64,000 nt of DNA, from NCBI GenBank assembly GCA_037013685.1, contig CM072919.1, positions 54,823,116 to 54,887,115 on the forward strand, written 5' to 3'. Every line of letters begins with the position of its first letter. Within the stretch, counting starts at the first letter, position 1. Of the stretch, positions 18,701 through 31,400 are shown piece after piece. The notes under the pieces are model-generated. The model saw only the letters and a list, made by a program, of their open reading frames with translations. It had not been told where the DNA came from and ran no database searches. Position numbers and translations under genes: made by a program. This DNA is from Acridotheres tristis. Taxonomy: Eukaryota; Chordata; Aves; Passeriformes; Sturnidae.

Positions 18701-21700
18701 CCTAAATTGTAACATTTAAGAGATATACATATGTCTAGGTGTACAGTGTTCTGGCTACAAAGTGGGGTAGAAGGATCTATGGGGTTTAGCTTGCCTATTT
18801 TCCCATGGTGCTAGAAGCCTGAATAAGTTCTGGGACATCAAATGTGCCTGCACTCTATCCATCATTCAGTGTCCTTTAGCTGACAATAATACACAAGGTT
18901 AAGTCCAGCCGTTGGATAGTATGATAGTTCTCCTAAAATGCTTGGCAATGGTATATAGTAGAAGTGGTGTGAAAGTGATGCTGTTTTGTAAGCTTCATTT
19001 TCTATTTATGAAATAGAAATGCTGATGTGCTAGAAAATTTTGTAGGCTGTGAAAAGCATGTGATGTGATTGTATTTGCTATGTTTTGATTTCAGTGCTAA
19101 AAAAATGAGCATATACAGTTGATTTACGTAATGAATCAAAACAATATCTCCCACAATGCAGGCCAGGATTTTTTTTCCAGAGGATTATTTAGGGATTACT
19201 TAGGTTTATTCTTGCAGGAAAAGGATGAGCTGTACAGTGCAGTCCCACAACTGTAATCCACCCTGTTGCTGTGTCCAGTTTACATCTTCCTTTCTGTTGG
19301 GGTCTGCAACCTTCCCTGCTGATTTCTGCGTACATGGTTGGCCTCATCACTGCTCATCTGCAGAAGATGGACTGACATGCTTTACAGTCCTGTATGCCTG
19401 GAGAGTTGCTAGCTTAATTTGGTGACAAATAACCCTCAACAGAAAGATCTATTCAGACGTCATTCCTAGGACTAACCCCTAACAATATCTTTGATCTCTA
19501 AAGTTCCAAGTGACTGGATTCCTAATTCACCCAGTTATACATTCATTGCCAGATGGAGCAGTGTACTTCCTGAAAGCATTATGTGCTGCACAGCAGGAGG
19601 TGCATGCAAGCGGAACTGCTATAACAATACTAATGATGATCATTCTAGTGATGGGCAGTGTATGCACTCCAGTGATTTATACTGTTGTTGTAAAGGAAAA
19701 AAGTTTGGTCCACAGTGTTCAGGAAATACTACTGGAATGCCCCTAACATTAGCCTACTAGTTAAAAATGCTGAACATATTTGAGTCTATAATTTCAGTAA
19801 AAACAGGCTATCTTTTTTTCTCTTCTTATTTCTTACAGAGAATATGGAGTTACATCTGGTTGATGCTAGGTATAGGCTTGAGCTGTGAGTGTGAACTGCT
19901 TAGCCAAACCAAGTCACCTAGAATTAGAATAAACTTGCATAGTTGCTCTACTTCTGACATTTTTTCTTCCAGGTACTGTTATAAAACAGTTGTGGAAGAT
20001 GAGTAATAGTTCTGGCATTAGTTTGCAGCTGTTTCCTCAGAGTGAGCTAAGCATCATCATCAGGATTTTAAAAAGCAAGATTCAAGATTGCATAAAAGTA
20101 GATTATAGGACCAAGACCCAATGAAGTTGCTCTGGAAATGTAAAATCGGTGCATGCTGTAAATAAAATTTCGTCTCGTTTTGTTTCTCAGCTAGGAGTAA
20201 GGTTCAGTGGCTGATTTTCATCTTGGAGTTGTGCAACATTATTTCTTATTGCAGGAATATCAGTGGGTTAACAGCTGCTGAGTTCTCTTGGGTGGGGGGG
20301 GGGGAAGATGTCATAGGGCACTTCCATCGTGGCCCTGGGACAGAGTTTGCCTCTAGTGCCATAGTGGGGAGCTGAGATCATCTCGTGTGGATCATGGAAA
20401 AGGTGAAGAGCAGAGGCCCTATCTTCCATCACTTGGCTTCCTGCTGTGGGCACCTGCTCCTTGTGTGGCATCAGGAGGTGTAGGATACATAGTTTGTTTT
20501 TTTTAATGCCAAGGAAAAACCCACAGGAGGGCTGAAGGGAGATTATGCTATACCCTGGGAAGGTCTGGCAGGAGGTTGCTGCTTTCTGTAACTGTCTCAG
20601 AAATACAAGTGGGGAATTCAAAGTACAAGACAGATGAACAAAGAAGGCAACAGAGTGGAACTAGTAACAGCCCCAGGGAAAACCAGAGCAGACAGGGAAG
20701 AGTGTTACAAAGTGCTCATCAAATTTACATGCAAATAGTAATGCTAACATTGTACATGATTAACCAGAATACCCTGCAAAGTCAAACGGGAATGAATAAG
20801 ACAAAGACTTTGTGCAGCTCTGAAGCATTTGGCTGTTACTACTACATGAAACTGCTGGCAATCTGCTTTGTGAGCAGAGTTCATGGCATCTGTGTTTACA
20901 TGCTGCAGATTGAATTTGGCAAAACATAATTTAGTTAATCAGGAAAAGCAATTTATTATAGATATATAGGTCTTAATACTGTGAAAGAGTGCATATTGTC
21001 ATTCAAGTTGAAATGTGAAAGATGAACAATTACTGTAAGAAATTACTTTGCCAAGGGCTTTTGGTAAAAACTTTGGAGAAAATCAACTTGGAATTAAGAT
21101 TCTGCCTGCAGAATTTTCAAACTCCTCTGGCCTTGTAACAAGGAAACACTGCTGCCTTTGGACCCAAGGGTGTGGTTCAAAGGTTAGTCTGTCTGTCTTT
21201 ACTGCCATCAGAGGCTACAGAAATCATTCACTAGTACAAAATCAGAAGACTGACCTTTCAAAACACTTAACCAATGCTGAAGTTCCCACCACTTAAAATT
21301 TTTGCCACTATAAACAAAGAAAAATGAATACTGAGAAGTGTTTACACCAGGAAAACAAAAATTCATTTTTGTGCCTAAGAGAAACACCAAGTATGTGGAG
21401 TGAAGCATGCTGTTACTATTGCATAATTACCAGTTGTCTGTGCTTTTTACACAGGGATTTTTTCCTGTGAGTAAAGCTTTTTCTTTGCATAGATTTTTTT
21501 TTTTTTCTGCCGTTTGCTAACTCTAGACTAAGTTTTCCTAAGAGTGTGTGAATCATAGCTTATGAAATAGTGCTGGTTGTTCCCTGCAAGGTCCTCAGGA
21601 GAGCCATGGAAAACTTCAGTTCCGTGTTCCCTCAGCAACATAATGTTACATAGTAAAAAGGGCTAGTGATGCAGGAAGCAGCTTCTGAAAGATTACCATC

Positions 21701-23215
21701 TTCACCTTTGTACTTCCTCTTGGGGAAGGTGTTGTGATGACTATCTGACAATTGCTTGAAATTCTGCAGCAAAAAGATGGAAGAAATTTAAATTGCGTTG
21801 TCTTAATCTACATTCCTCTATTCCAATATCTTTACATATAATTGAAAAATGCATTTTCCAGGATAAGTTTTGAGGCAATAGCTAAGAATTAGTCGTTTTA
21901 TTTTCTATATATTATCTCATTACTGACTGAAATTCAAGACAAAATACAGAGCAGATATTGAAGGCTCTTTATTTAGAACAAGTACTTTCCTGTACACAAA
22001 TAATACAGGAGAAGGACATTCTGTTTTTTAAGCATACTGATGTAGTTTTGCCTATACATGAGATGTCTTGCAATTTAAGAAAAATATGGCTCAGGTCATG
22101 GTATCTCAAGGAAACGCAATTTGCATTTTATTTGCATTTCTTTTCAACAAATGTGGAAGCTCAGCATTTGTTTTTACAAAGGACATTAAATCCCAGTATT
22201 TTTAATGTGCAGCTTTACAATAATTGCCACTTCATCTTATTTTACTTTAAAATTACTTACAAGAGACTTTTTTTCCTGGATTTTAATGATGAAACGTTTT
22301 TCTCTCTTGCTTCCAAGGCAAGTCAGATTTGCTCTTTCTTTCATCTGATTTAATAAAACTGGTGTAAACTACATAAGAAAACAGGTGTCAAAGCCTAGGA
22401 GACAGATAATGGAGCAAGGATTTCACCAACACCTGCAAGGTCAGTTTTTTTGCTTCACTTCCCCTAAGGCTGATTCCATTTCAGGTATCAGTCTCATGAA
22501 AGAAATGTATCTCTGCACTGACTCTTACACAACTTTTCAGAGATTAATTCTGACCCAATGTGCACCTTCTATGTACCACAGATGTTTCAGTATATAGAGT
22601 CAGAGAGAAATGTAGCCAGAAATACAGGTTTAATCCATGGAGGTTTGGATTTTTTTCCTACATTTTACTATTTTGTATATTCAGTCATTTTGTTATTTCA
22701 AAGTTAGCGTTTTTAATTCATTGTTTCTCTGGCTCTGACTCAGAGAACTTGGCTGGATTGTTCTCCAGCCTTGCAGTCCCTTTAATCAGAATCACAGTGC
22801 ATGTTCTTTAAATAGTACTAATTTTCTTTGTGTAGGGATTTATTTTCAAGTAGAAAAAAATGGTATCGTTGAGATACTATACAAGAAATACAGGAACTTG
22901 AAGGTTGGGCTCACTACCCATGGACTGGGGAAGAAAGGCAGGGGTTTGTTTTGTATGGATGTCAGTAGATGCCAGACCTCTAGTGGACACAATGGAGAAA
23001 TGCTTGGAACCGTGAACATTACATGGGGAAAAAAACGTATGTACTGTTGGGGGAGAGCTGCTGAAGAGTCTCTTTCAAAAGCTTATCTATTTTTTGTGCA
23101 AAACTGTTATGTCTCATCATTAACTGTAGCTTTGACTAAGTGCAGAAGTCCCAGAAAATCAGTTAACATTGTCTGATTTTTTTCAACTAATTTTAAAATC
23201 TTAATTGTTGTTTTG
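12761..23215. other. Gene-poor interval between BTF3 and the CR1 at 23.2 kb
   Basis: AT-rich, with no exon of a gene I recognise. A stretch at 19491-19760 is open in two overlapping plus-strand frames but has no recognised product. A run of 11 G lies at 20294-20304. Isolated open frames, for example 21958-22353, look like chance in AT-rich DNA. No tRNA, rRNA or clear LTR seen. Confidence 0.55.
20294..20304. repeat. (G)11 homopolymer
   Basis: Uninterrupted run of 11 G in otherwise mixed sequence; a likely slippage and sequencing-error site. Confidence 0.9.
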
Positions 23216-23977
23216 ACGGAACAGCTACACTGGGACATCCCCCAGACTGGAGGACAAGGGACTGGAAAGCAGCCCTGCAGAAAGGGATGTGAGGGTTTGG
23301 ATTGGGGACAAGTTCAACATGAGTCAGCAGTGGCCTGGCAGCCAGGAGGGCCAACCCTGTCTTGGGGGACATCAGGCACAGCCAGGCAAGAGAGGGGATT
23401 GTCCTGCTCTGCTCTGCACTGGGGCAGCCTCACCTCGAGTGCTGGGGACAGTTCTGGCTGCCACAGTGTAAGAGATATAAAACTATTGGGGAGTGTCCAA
23501 AGGAGAGTTACAAGGATGGTGAAGGGCCTTGAGAGGAAGCTGTATGAGGAGAGGCTGAGGTCACTTGGTCTGCTCAGCCTGGAGGAGATTGGGGTGACCT
23601 TATGGCAGCCTACAGCTTCCTCATGAGAGGAAGTGGAGAGGCAGACACTGATCTGGTAACCAGATCAGTGGTAACCAGAGTTTGGACATAAGGAGATGAA
23701 ATGAAACTCTTTATCAGGGAAAAGTTCAGCCTGAATATGAGGGAAAGGCTCTTTATTGAGAGGGTAACTGATCACTGAACAGGTTCCCAGGAAAATGGTC
23801 TCCAAGCCTGTCAACATTCAAGGAGCACCTGGATGATGCTTAGTCATATGGTTTAATCTGAGGTAGTCATACAATATCTCAAGTTGGAAGGGACCCATAT
23901 GGATCAGCCTGCAAGGAGAAGGGAATGTGACTCGATGATCTGTACGGTCCCTTTCAACTTGAGATGTTCTATGATCT
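23216..23977 (+). mobile_element. CR1 LINE 3' fragment with an inverted CR1 end
   Basis: Plus-strand CR1 tail ending in the standard 'ggtccctttcaacttgagat' ... 'ttctatgat' terminus. Near its end (about 23866-23895) lies a second copy of the same terminal block in the opposite orientation, so the element folds into a long hairpin. Frames are broken throughout. Confidence 0.85.
23866..23975. repeat. Inverted repeat, 30-bp arms
   Basis: Left arm 23866-23895 and right arm 23946-23975 are reverse complements at 26 of 30 positions, separated by 50 bases. Both arms are CR1 3' termini in opposite orientations. Confidence 0.9.
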
Positions 23978-24802
23978 AAAGGATTACAGTGGCTTAAGAA
24001 GGCTGTAGTGCAGGAGGCTGTGGCTTTTCTTCCCGTACAGCTGATATGTGCTTTCAGCCACTGCACGAAGGATATTTAAGAGAAAGGAATTCAGTACTTG
24101 CAATTAGACTTTCTTGTACCAAGGAAATTTCAACCTATGATGCATTGGCCTAGGAGTTCCAGGACTAACAGCAGAAGGCAGGTGGAAAGAAGTCAGGCAC
24201 CGTCGGTGTTCCCACTGAAGCCGCACACTGCTCATTAAGACTCCCTTCCCCTTGTGGCAGACTAGAGAGAATCGCAGGCACTCCAAGCTGTGTGATCAAC
24301 GAGACCCTCTTATTCCATGCAGCTTCATGGGAACACATGTAGGAGGCACTTCCCCTTTGAACATCCATCCCAGCACTGGAAGTCAGGGTGCCAGAAGACT
24401 GTGAAGATCAGTTTAACCAATGGACATCTAAATTGCAACAATCAAGTCTCGTCACTGGATTCATTGTGGTAATACCTTTCTGCTTCTATAATTTCTTTCT
24501 CATTCTTTTCCTTATATATTTTCTTAAGTAGTATTTGCATGCTTTTATATTACCACAGATAACAATAACTAAAATGGCTACATACATCCTCTCCATTGCA
24601 ACCAAATTGTCCTACAACAAACCCTACACACACACACAAACATATATATATAAACCCACCAATCATTCAGTGTCTTTTCACTCTAATCCACCCAAAAGGA
24701 TCTATCTGCTCATTATTCAAATCCCTATAGACTATATCCAGCACAGTTAATTCTTCAGGTACTGGATACCTTTTCCCATGGCAGTCCACCTGCTTGGGTG
24801 CA

Positions 24803-24997
24803 CTACTCGATCATCCTTAACAGTAACTTTCCTTCATGCTTGACAGGAGTCGCCTCCAGGGTCTGAATTTCTGTCCTCTTCCCAGTCCTCTTGTCAGTGC
24901 CTGCATCCCAGGACAGAGCTCCCAGTTGCCCGGCTTCACTACTGTCTGGTTTTGCATCGTGGGCTGCAATATCCTGGCATTGGACCAGGCAGGTCAC
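24803..24997 (-). pseudogene. ERV gag-like fragment
   Basis: A 64-codon minus-strand open frame. Its composition and phrase order resemble gag segments of avian endogenous retroviruses: a cysteine/aspartate-rich opening, then a charged lysine/arginine linker. It is short, lacks start and stop context, and no other intact gag domain (capsid homology region or zinc knuckle) can be read around it. It is probably the remains of a minus-orientation provirus whose 5' end lies towards 28 kb. Recognition is from memory of such sequences; a protein search against avian ERVs would settle it. Confidence 0.35.
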
Positions 24998-25611
24998 CAG
25001 AGGCTCTCCTGACTGGTGGCTGAAATCTTGTGCATCTCACAGCTCACCCAGGGACAGAAATGGGGTGATTATGTCTGGCCCTGCCTCTTCCTCCTCACTC
25101 TTTCCTGTGTGAGCTGATTTGATCTTGGATTTCTTCTTCTGGCAACTCACTGGCTGTGACTGTCACTGAAACTGCAGGGAAAAACCAAAACTATCCAACA
25201 TTTTTAGTGTTAGATAAGGCATTACTTTACTTCTGGCAAGGATGTGCAACAGAAATAATTTCATCCACACATATCCTGGGTGTGCAGAGAAAATCATTCC
25301 ATGACACATGAATTTCACTAGATTTTTCACAAACTTTATACAGTCAAATCCATAGAGATTCATTGGTTCCAAGTTACACAGTTCTTAGTATTTGGTTTCT
25401 TATTGGTTACGTAAGGTTACATCGGTTGCCTCCGACGCTAATTAGGTCCTCATTATTATCTCTGCTTTCCCAAACTAGGTGTCTCCAGCCACCTAGCTAG
25501 GGATGTTGTTTGGAGTTGATGCTCCCGTTAATGGCCGTTGATGCTGTTATCTGTTCTGTCTCTTCTGTGCTGCTCCTAGCCTGTTGAGATGCTAAGCTCA
25601 TCAGGCCTCAC

Positions 25612-26160
25612 CTAATGGTACAATGCCCTGAAAACAAGTTTCAGGTCCCTTCCCCTGGGGCAAAGGCAAATAAACCTGACGAAAGTTATAAAATAAAAAA
25701 TTAACTTGGTATATTTTGCAACACTACCAGCAGAGGTGAACAACTGGTTCAGCTGCAGTTTGAGTGGCCACGATGCCTGTTGGTCTGCTTTCCTCCCTTC
25801 TCCCTCCCCTTGACCGTGCTGTTTAGGGTCAAACTGCAGCCAGGGTCCAGCATGCTGCATAACTTCCTGCCTCTCTGGAACTGCCACACCAGTTTTCCAT
25901 CACATATTCTGCCACTTTATCAGGATCCCGTAGTTGTTCAGGAGTGAGAGGAAAGATACGTGCTAATGTCTTTACAAATAATTTGTTGGGTGAAGGTATG
26001 ATTGTTAACGTCTTTGAAATGGGTCTTACTGTCTCTACTAAATTCAAGGCAAGAGGTTTGCTGGAGCGCCCTGACAGGTTGGCTCCTGAGATAGACAAGG
26101 GTCTGCTCAAGCCCGAACTTCTGAATCTTGGGGTAAAATAACAAGTTCAAGGGGGGCATA
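25612..26160. mobile_element. ERV-derived internal sequence (unresolved)
   Basis: Sequence leading into the LTR at 26161. A polypurine-like 'aaggggggca' lies just before that LTR (26150-26159), as expected at the 3' end of a retroviral internal region in plus orientation. Minus-strand frames at 25612-26168 are open but match no domain I can name. Its relation to the minus-orientation gag relic at 24.8 kb is unclear. Confidence 0.35.
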
Positions 26161-26405
26161 TGGGACATGCGGTTTGGGAAGGCTGTACCCTCCTAGTACC
26201 TCAGCCAATGGGGAAATGAAGAGGGAAATGTGCGGCTGGGAGTTTAGGATAAAAGGAGGCTGCACCCTCTGAAACCCCGAGAGAGGGATCCCCGTGGGTG
26301 TGTGCCCCAGCCGACTCTCTCCTTTTTTTTATTCGAATAAAGTTGAAGGACTCCTCTGTCTCCTTTTTGGACATAAACCTCTGGCGTTTGTGGATTTTCC
26401 TGACA
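26161..26405 (+). mobile_element. ERV LTR, plus orientation, about 245 bp
   Basis: Shows the ordered signals of a retroviral LTR: CCAAT box (26205-26209), TATA-like GGATAAAAGG (26247-26256), AATAAA (26336-26341), and a terminal '...ttttcctgaca'. A purine-rich tract precedes it. The size and layout suggest a betaretrovirus-like (ERVK-type) avian LTR. A paired 5' LTR is not visible, so it may be a solo or truncated copy. Confidence 0.7.
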
Positions 26406-27046
26406 CGAGTGAACTTCCAAACCACTGAAGCACAATAATCCTTCAAAAGCTGGCCCATTTTCTCCCACATTCCATGCCACTCATGACTATCTACCCTCAG
26501 GGCAGATGTCTGAATAACCTCCCTAGAAATATCTAAACATGATGTAGACCACACTGAGGAGACCTGCCACACTTAGCAACCAAACAGAACATGCTCTTCT
26601 TAACATGCAGACGGAATTAAAAATTCTCAAAAGCTCTTGTAATAGGAGTGAAAAGATGAGGGAAATCGTCCTTTCCAGTTCCCCCCATGACTATTAATGG
26701 AATCCCAAAAGGTAGTACCTGAGGTAAGAGAGCAGCACTGAATACATATCCCAAATGACCCTCACTGCCCTTGATATTATCATGCCATAAACTGATGTCA
26801 CACAGTCCAGCAACAGAACAATCCTGATCCCGCTCCCTTCTTGGAAAAATAGCATCAGGAGGAGCACATATAGGAATATAAAAAGGGTTAGGTACAATAC
26901 CCATACTAACAGACAAAGCAACATTGTGATCAGTGACCCCCTACCTAATACAGCAAATGGTTAGATCAAATTTGTTTTAAATCCCGTCTGGTTTTATCTG
27001 TAATCTCAATCCTTCATGCCCCATAGTGGGTGCCAAACAAGACTGC
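26406..27046 (-). mobile_element. ERV leader/internal remnant with PBS-like site
   Basis: At 27018-27037 the minus strand reads 'tttggcacccactatggggc', resembling a retroviral tRNA primer-binding site. This would place the 5' LTR of a minus-orientation provirus just to the right. Downstream on the minus strand (26920-26400) there are open stretches (for example 26617-26916) without a recognised domain. The plus-orientation LTR at 27047 appears to be inserted at this LTR/PBS junction. Confidence 0.4.
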
Positions 27047-27595
27047 TGTGGTTTAGGAATTGTCATAGATGAGTAATAGGATGATTTTCTCTCACAATCA
27101 AGGTATGAATATTAAGTGTATGTTAAGAGAAGCTTTATTGATGTATAGTTATGTTGTTGTAGTTTGTTGTTTAGATGTTCTCCCCATACTCCTCTTCCCC
27201 CGCCTGTATGGTTGCCACCAGACAGCCTGGGTTGTCTGGGACATGTGGAGGGAAGGTGTGTACCTGTACTCCTTGCACGGGGCATTTGGGAGGGGGACAG
27301 GCCTGTTCTTAGGAGGTGCAGCATGACAACACCTGACCCCCAATCAAGGTGCAGAGAGCAGCCTCCACTAATGGGCAGTGAAGAGGAGTTACCTGACGGA
27401 CTTTGGGAGGGGCCAGGGTTGGCTGATGCAGCTCCAGGGGTAAAAAAGGCGGAGCAGACATTTTGTGAGTGAGCATGTGGTGACTGGTCATGTGTTCCCA
27501 GCACGCTGCCTTTTTCCTTATTCAGTCCTTTATTGTATTTTGTTAAAGTTTAATAAACCTTTAAAATTTTTAAAATAAGCATAATTTCTGAATGG
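27047..27595 (+). mobile_element. ERV LTR, plus orientation, about 550 bp
   Basis: Begins near 'tgtggtttaggaattgtcat'. It carries a TATA-like 'gggtaaaaaagg' near 27436-27448 and AATAAA at 27552-27557, followed by the T/A-rich 3' segment typical of a common avian LTR. The order of U3-, R- and U5-like parts gives plus orientation. The 3' boundary is approximate. No internal region follows, so it is probably a solo LTR inside an older element. Confidence 0.7.
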
Positions 27596-28170
27596 TACTG
27601 CCCAGTTTAGTGCTCCCACTGAGACACTTAAAACCACACTGCCACTTGCTTGCTCGTCCACTCTGCTTTTCCCCTGGGATGAGACAGAAAGGGGAACTCG
27701 AGGTAAAAAAAGTAAAGATTACAGGTTGAGATAACAAAAATTTACTGGAAACAGCAATGAGGTAAGAAAACAAACACTAACAGCAATAATGTACAAAAGA
27801 GAGTGATTAACATGCACAAATGCTTACTGCAGAGCTCCACCAACCCCACAGCAACAGTCCACCCTGACTAGAAAGGTCCTGGAAGCGACCTCCTCCTTCT
27901 CTTAGCAGTGAGGTGAGGTGATACAGAATAACCTCTGGGTCTTAGCCCCCTCCTCACTACTGCAAAAATGAACCCTGCTCTGGCTTCAGCCAGGATAAAT
28001 ATTAACTGGGGACCTCAAATTTCACACACAGTGCATATTTTGGTATTATTAACAACACTGATATCTGTCTTCTGTGGTGATATCCCTCAATATCTAAACG
28101 CATTTCTTCCCGTGAATATATACCGATGTGATGAAGTAGGACACTTGGCATAGTGCCACCCAGTGCACTC
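27596..28170 (-). mobile_element. Probable older ERV LTR, minus orientation
   Basis: Read on the minus strand, about 27600-27850 resembles the 3' part of the abundant avian ERVL-type LTR: 'ttgttatctcaacctg', then a C-rich pyrimidine stretch, then 'gtggttttaagt' near the end. The upstream limit on that strand is guessed. With the PBS-like site at 27018-27037 it could be the 5' LTR of the minus-strand provirus. Confidence 0.4.
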
Positions 28171-28200
28171 AGCGTAAACATTTAGATGGCCAAAACCAGG

Positions 28201-28206
28201 TTTATT
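28201..28206 (-). terminator. ANKRA2 polyadenylation signal
   Basis: AATAAA on the minus strand, 245 bases beyond the ANKRA2 stop codon. It is the first canonical signal in the transcription direction, giving a 3' UTR of about 260-280 bases. Confidence 0.75.
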
Positions 28207-28450
28207 TACAAAGTGTTTCATGCACAACAATTGACTCTTCTAAAATTATATAAAATATAATTAAGAAAGGGATAACATTGCACATTTGTATTAACAACAG
28301 TGAAAGAAGAACACAAAAAAGCTTAACTAAAGCCAGCAAACGGTTGCACTGAGGTAAAGCTACAAAACAACCAACTCTTGTCACTAATTAGAGCTAAAGA
28401 GCAGTTCAAATCCCCAAGCCAAGATGTGGCACCTGCATAAGAGCCAACCA

Positions 28451-31400
28451 TTATTCCTTGATATTTTGAAGTAGCTTTAATAAATGAGACTCGATAACCT
28501 GTTGAACTAAAGCAGAGAAAGAGATGCGGTTAATTAGTGCTGATTTTTTTGGTATTTTTAGGGTTATACTGTTTCTTTCTAGCAGATACCTGCTTGTCCT
28601 GTGCAATCATTTAATGAAAACCAGACATGTATAAATTCACTCTGTGAATAAAATCAGCATTCCTTCAGAAGATAAAAGCCTTACATAATGCAAAAACAAT
28701 ACACCAAGTTAGGCAAACAATGTTTTTGGAGGTCATTATGTTTTTTGGTTTGAATAGGCTGATAGCACATGGAAAGCAAATTTTTTGCCTTCAAACAGAA
28801 AGCAGGCAAAAGCATTTATTAGAAACAACTTCTGTGAAACTGAGATTAAGCTCTTGAAGCAGTCTTCTATGTAGACTTCTATGTGAAGTTGTGCTGTGCT
28901 GTTTGCAGCTGGGGTAGAGTTAATTTTCTTTTCATTGGCTGGCATGGGGCCGTGTTTTGGATTTGTGCTGACCACAGGGTTGATAATACAGAGATGTTTT
29001 TGTTATTGCAGAGCAGGGCTTGCACAGAGCCAAAGCCTTTTCTGCTTTGGTGCTGCCACACTGGTGAGGGGACTGGGGGTGCTTGGGAGGTGGGGAGGAG
29101 ACAGAGCCAGGACAGGTGACCCAAACTGACCAAAGGGATATTCCAGAGCATGTGGCACCCAACTCAGTGTATAAAGTCGGGGAAAGAAGCAGGAAAGAGG
29201 GAGGGGGATTTGTGGAGATGACATTTGTCTTCCCAAGTAACCAAATCACCTGGGCATGGTGGGGCCCGGCTCTCCTGGAGATGGCTGAACTCCTGCCTGC
29301 TCATGGGAAGCACTGAATTAATTTCCCTTGATTTGTGTTGCTTGTGTGCACAGCCTTTGTTCTCCCCAGTCTTAGCCCATAAGTTCTCCAGCTTTCACCC
29401 TTCTGATTCTCTCCCTGATCTCTCTGGTGGGAGAGTGAGTGAGTGGATATGTGGGGTTTGGCTGCTGCCTGGGCTTAAACCATGACATTCGCTCATTCAT
29501 AAGCAAGGGCTCTGCTTGGAGAAGCTACACATACAGTGCTGGGATTATTTTTTGATTCCATTAATTTCTGTAATGGCAGACACTTCACAGCTTTCAAAAT
29601 GACAGCAGCAATAAGGGAAAAAAACAACAAGGAGTCCCCTCTTTGTTCTGGTTTCCATAACCAAACTACATAGTATAATTCACTGGTTACTCAAACTACA
29701 TAGTATAATTCACTGGTTACTCAAACTACATAGTATAATTCACTGGTTACTCTCTGCCTCCGAGACAAACTAGAGCTAGAGCTGATCTGGCTGAAGGTTT
29801 TGCAAACTACATAACATCATGCCAGTCAAGGAGGGCAAGGGGCTCAGAAGGGGTGCAGGCCTCTTACCACTGTCCAGTAACACATTCCTTTGTATAGGGT
29901 GAGGGAGCAGCTCAGCTCCCCTTGTCTAAGTCATGGCTACATCAGCTCTAAACTCCATTATTTGTGTCCAGTGATACAGATACAGGTCAGTGAAATTTTC
30001 TTGCTAAGTACCTGACTTTCTGAAACAAGAATGGAACGTCCTACCCATTTTGCCCTGATGCATTTAGGATTATTAAGACTTGAAGGACAGGTAACATGTT
30101 AAAAGCTGCAAAACCTCTACTAGGCCATTACTGCAGCTACATAAATGAGGAGCTGTAAAAATTAAGAATTTTTAGAAGGGGTTTACATTTACAATACTCA
30201 CCACTCCGATAGCCCAAGGCAACAGCCAAATCCATGGAATTATAGCCAGCATCTGTTTCGATAGTTGGATCAGCACCATTTTCTGTTTAAAAACAGGAAT
30301 AGAATCTTCTATTTCTGACAATGAGAACTGATTATACATTATTACTGATAATTTGGTTTGGACAGTTTGCTTACCGAGAAGAATTTTTACACATTTCACA
30401 TGGTTCCCATGTACTGCATATAGCAAGGGTGTGCCTCCATTCTGCAAAAGCAGAGAAATGCCTCAGACACTCAGTGATTAGTCCACAATTGTAATTCCTT
30501 AACACATGAATATGCTTCCATGTACCATTAAGAGACTTCCTAGGTTTTATAAAAATGAGGTTCTGTTTCAGATCTTCACAACTTGCATCATTTTTGTCTA
30601 CTGTTCAAATGCTAAGATCACACTTCCATAAGAAGTCAGCAATAGTCTCATTCTCTTTCTACGAAGAAGTCAGAACTAGTAGCATCAACTTCTCCTATCC
30701 TATGGAAGTTTTTAAACTCTCAGGTATTTCAGAAGAGGTAGAACAATTTTTAAACTCAGGCCAGTGCTATGTCCTGCATCAATTTTCTGACCAAAGCACC
30801 CTCTGACTAAATTCAAGTTAGAGTCTTACCCAGTCATACTCGTTGACATCAACTCCACAGTCGAGCAGCATTTTGACAATATCTGTGTATCCTTTACTGC
30901 AGGCCAGTGAGAGGGCACTTTCTCTCCCTTTCCCCAGAATCTGAGGATCTGCACCCTGAAATAAAGTATCAATTTGAAAAAAAAAAAAGCAAAATTGAGG
31001 TTTTTACATAGACCTTAACTTTAAAACTTTTAAGCTTGTAGCAGCATCGACAAAACTTAGGAAGAAAAACAAACTAAACAGTAAAGGAATTAAAAATCAA
31101 TGGTGATTTTTTCCTTACATTCTGGAGGAGAAATTCCACTACTGCTATCTGCCCGTGAGCTGCAGCCCACATCAGAGGGGTAAATCCTTCTTCATCCTTA
31201 TGATTGATTAAATTTTCTGTTCAGAGAAAAATATATAACTTAATCCTTTTCAAAATGCACTGTATCAGCTAATGAAATGTGTTGATGGTAACATTTATTC
31301 ACCAGGAACCAGGGTGACCTAAAAGTCATTCTCAACTTCAAAAACAAGATTACATCTCCAGTGGTAGAAGCAGTATCTCTGTCCAAGAAAGAAAAACATA

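Noticed and set aside
21958..22353. 131-codon plus-strand frame
   Set aside because: It opens with TTG, is rich in F/L/I from AT-rich DNA, and has no domain or splice support.
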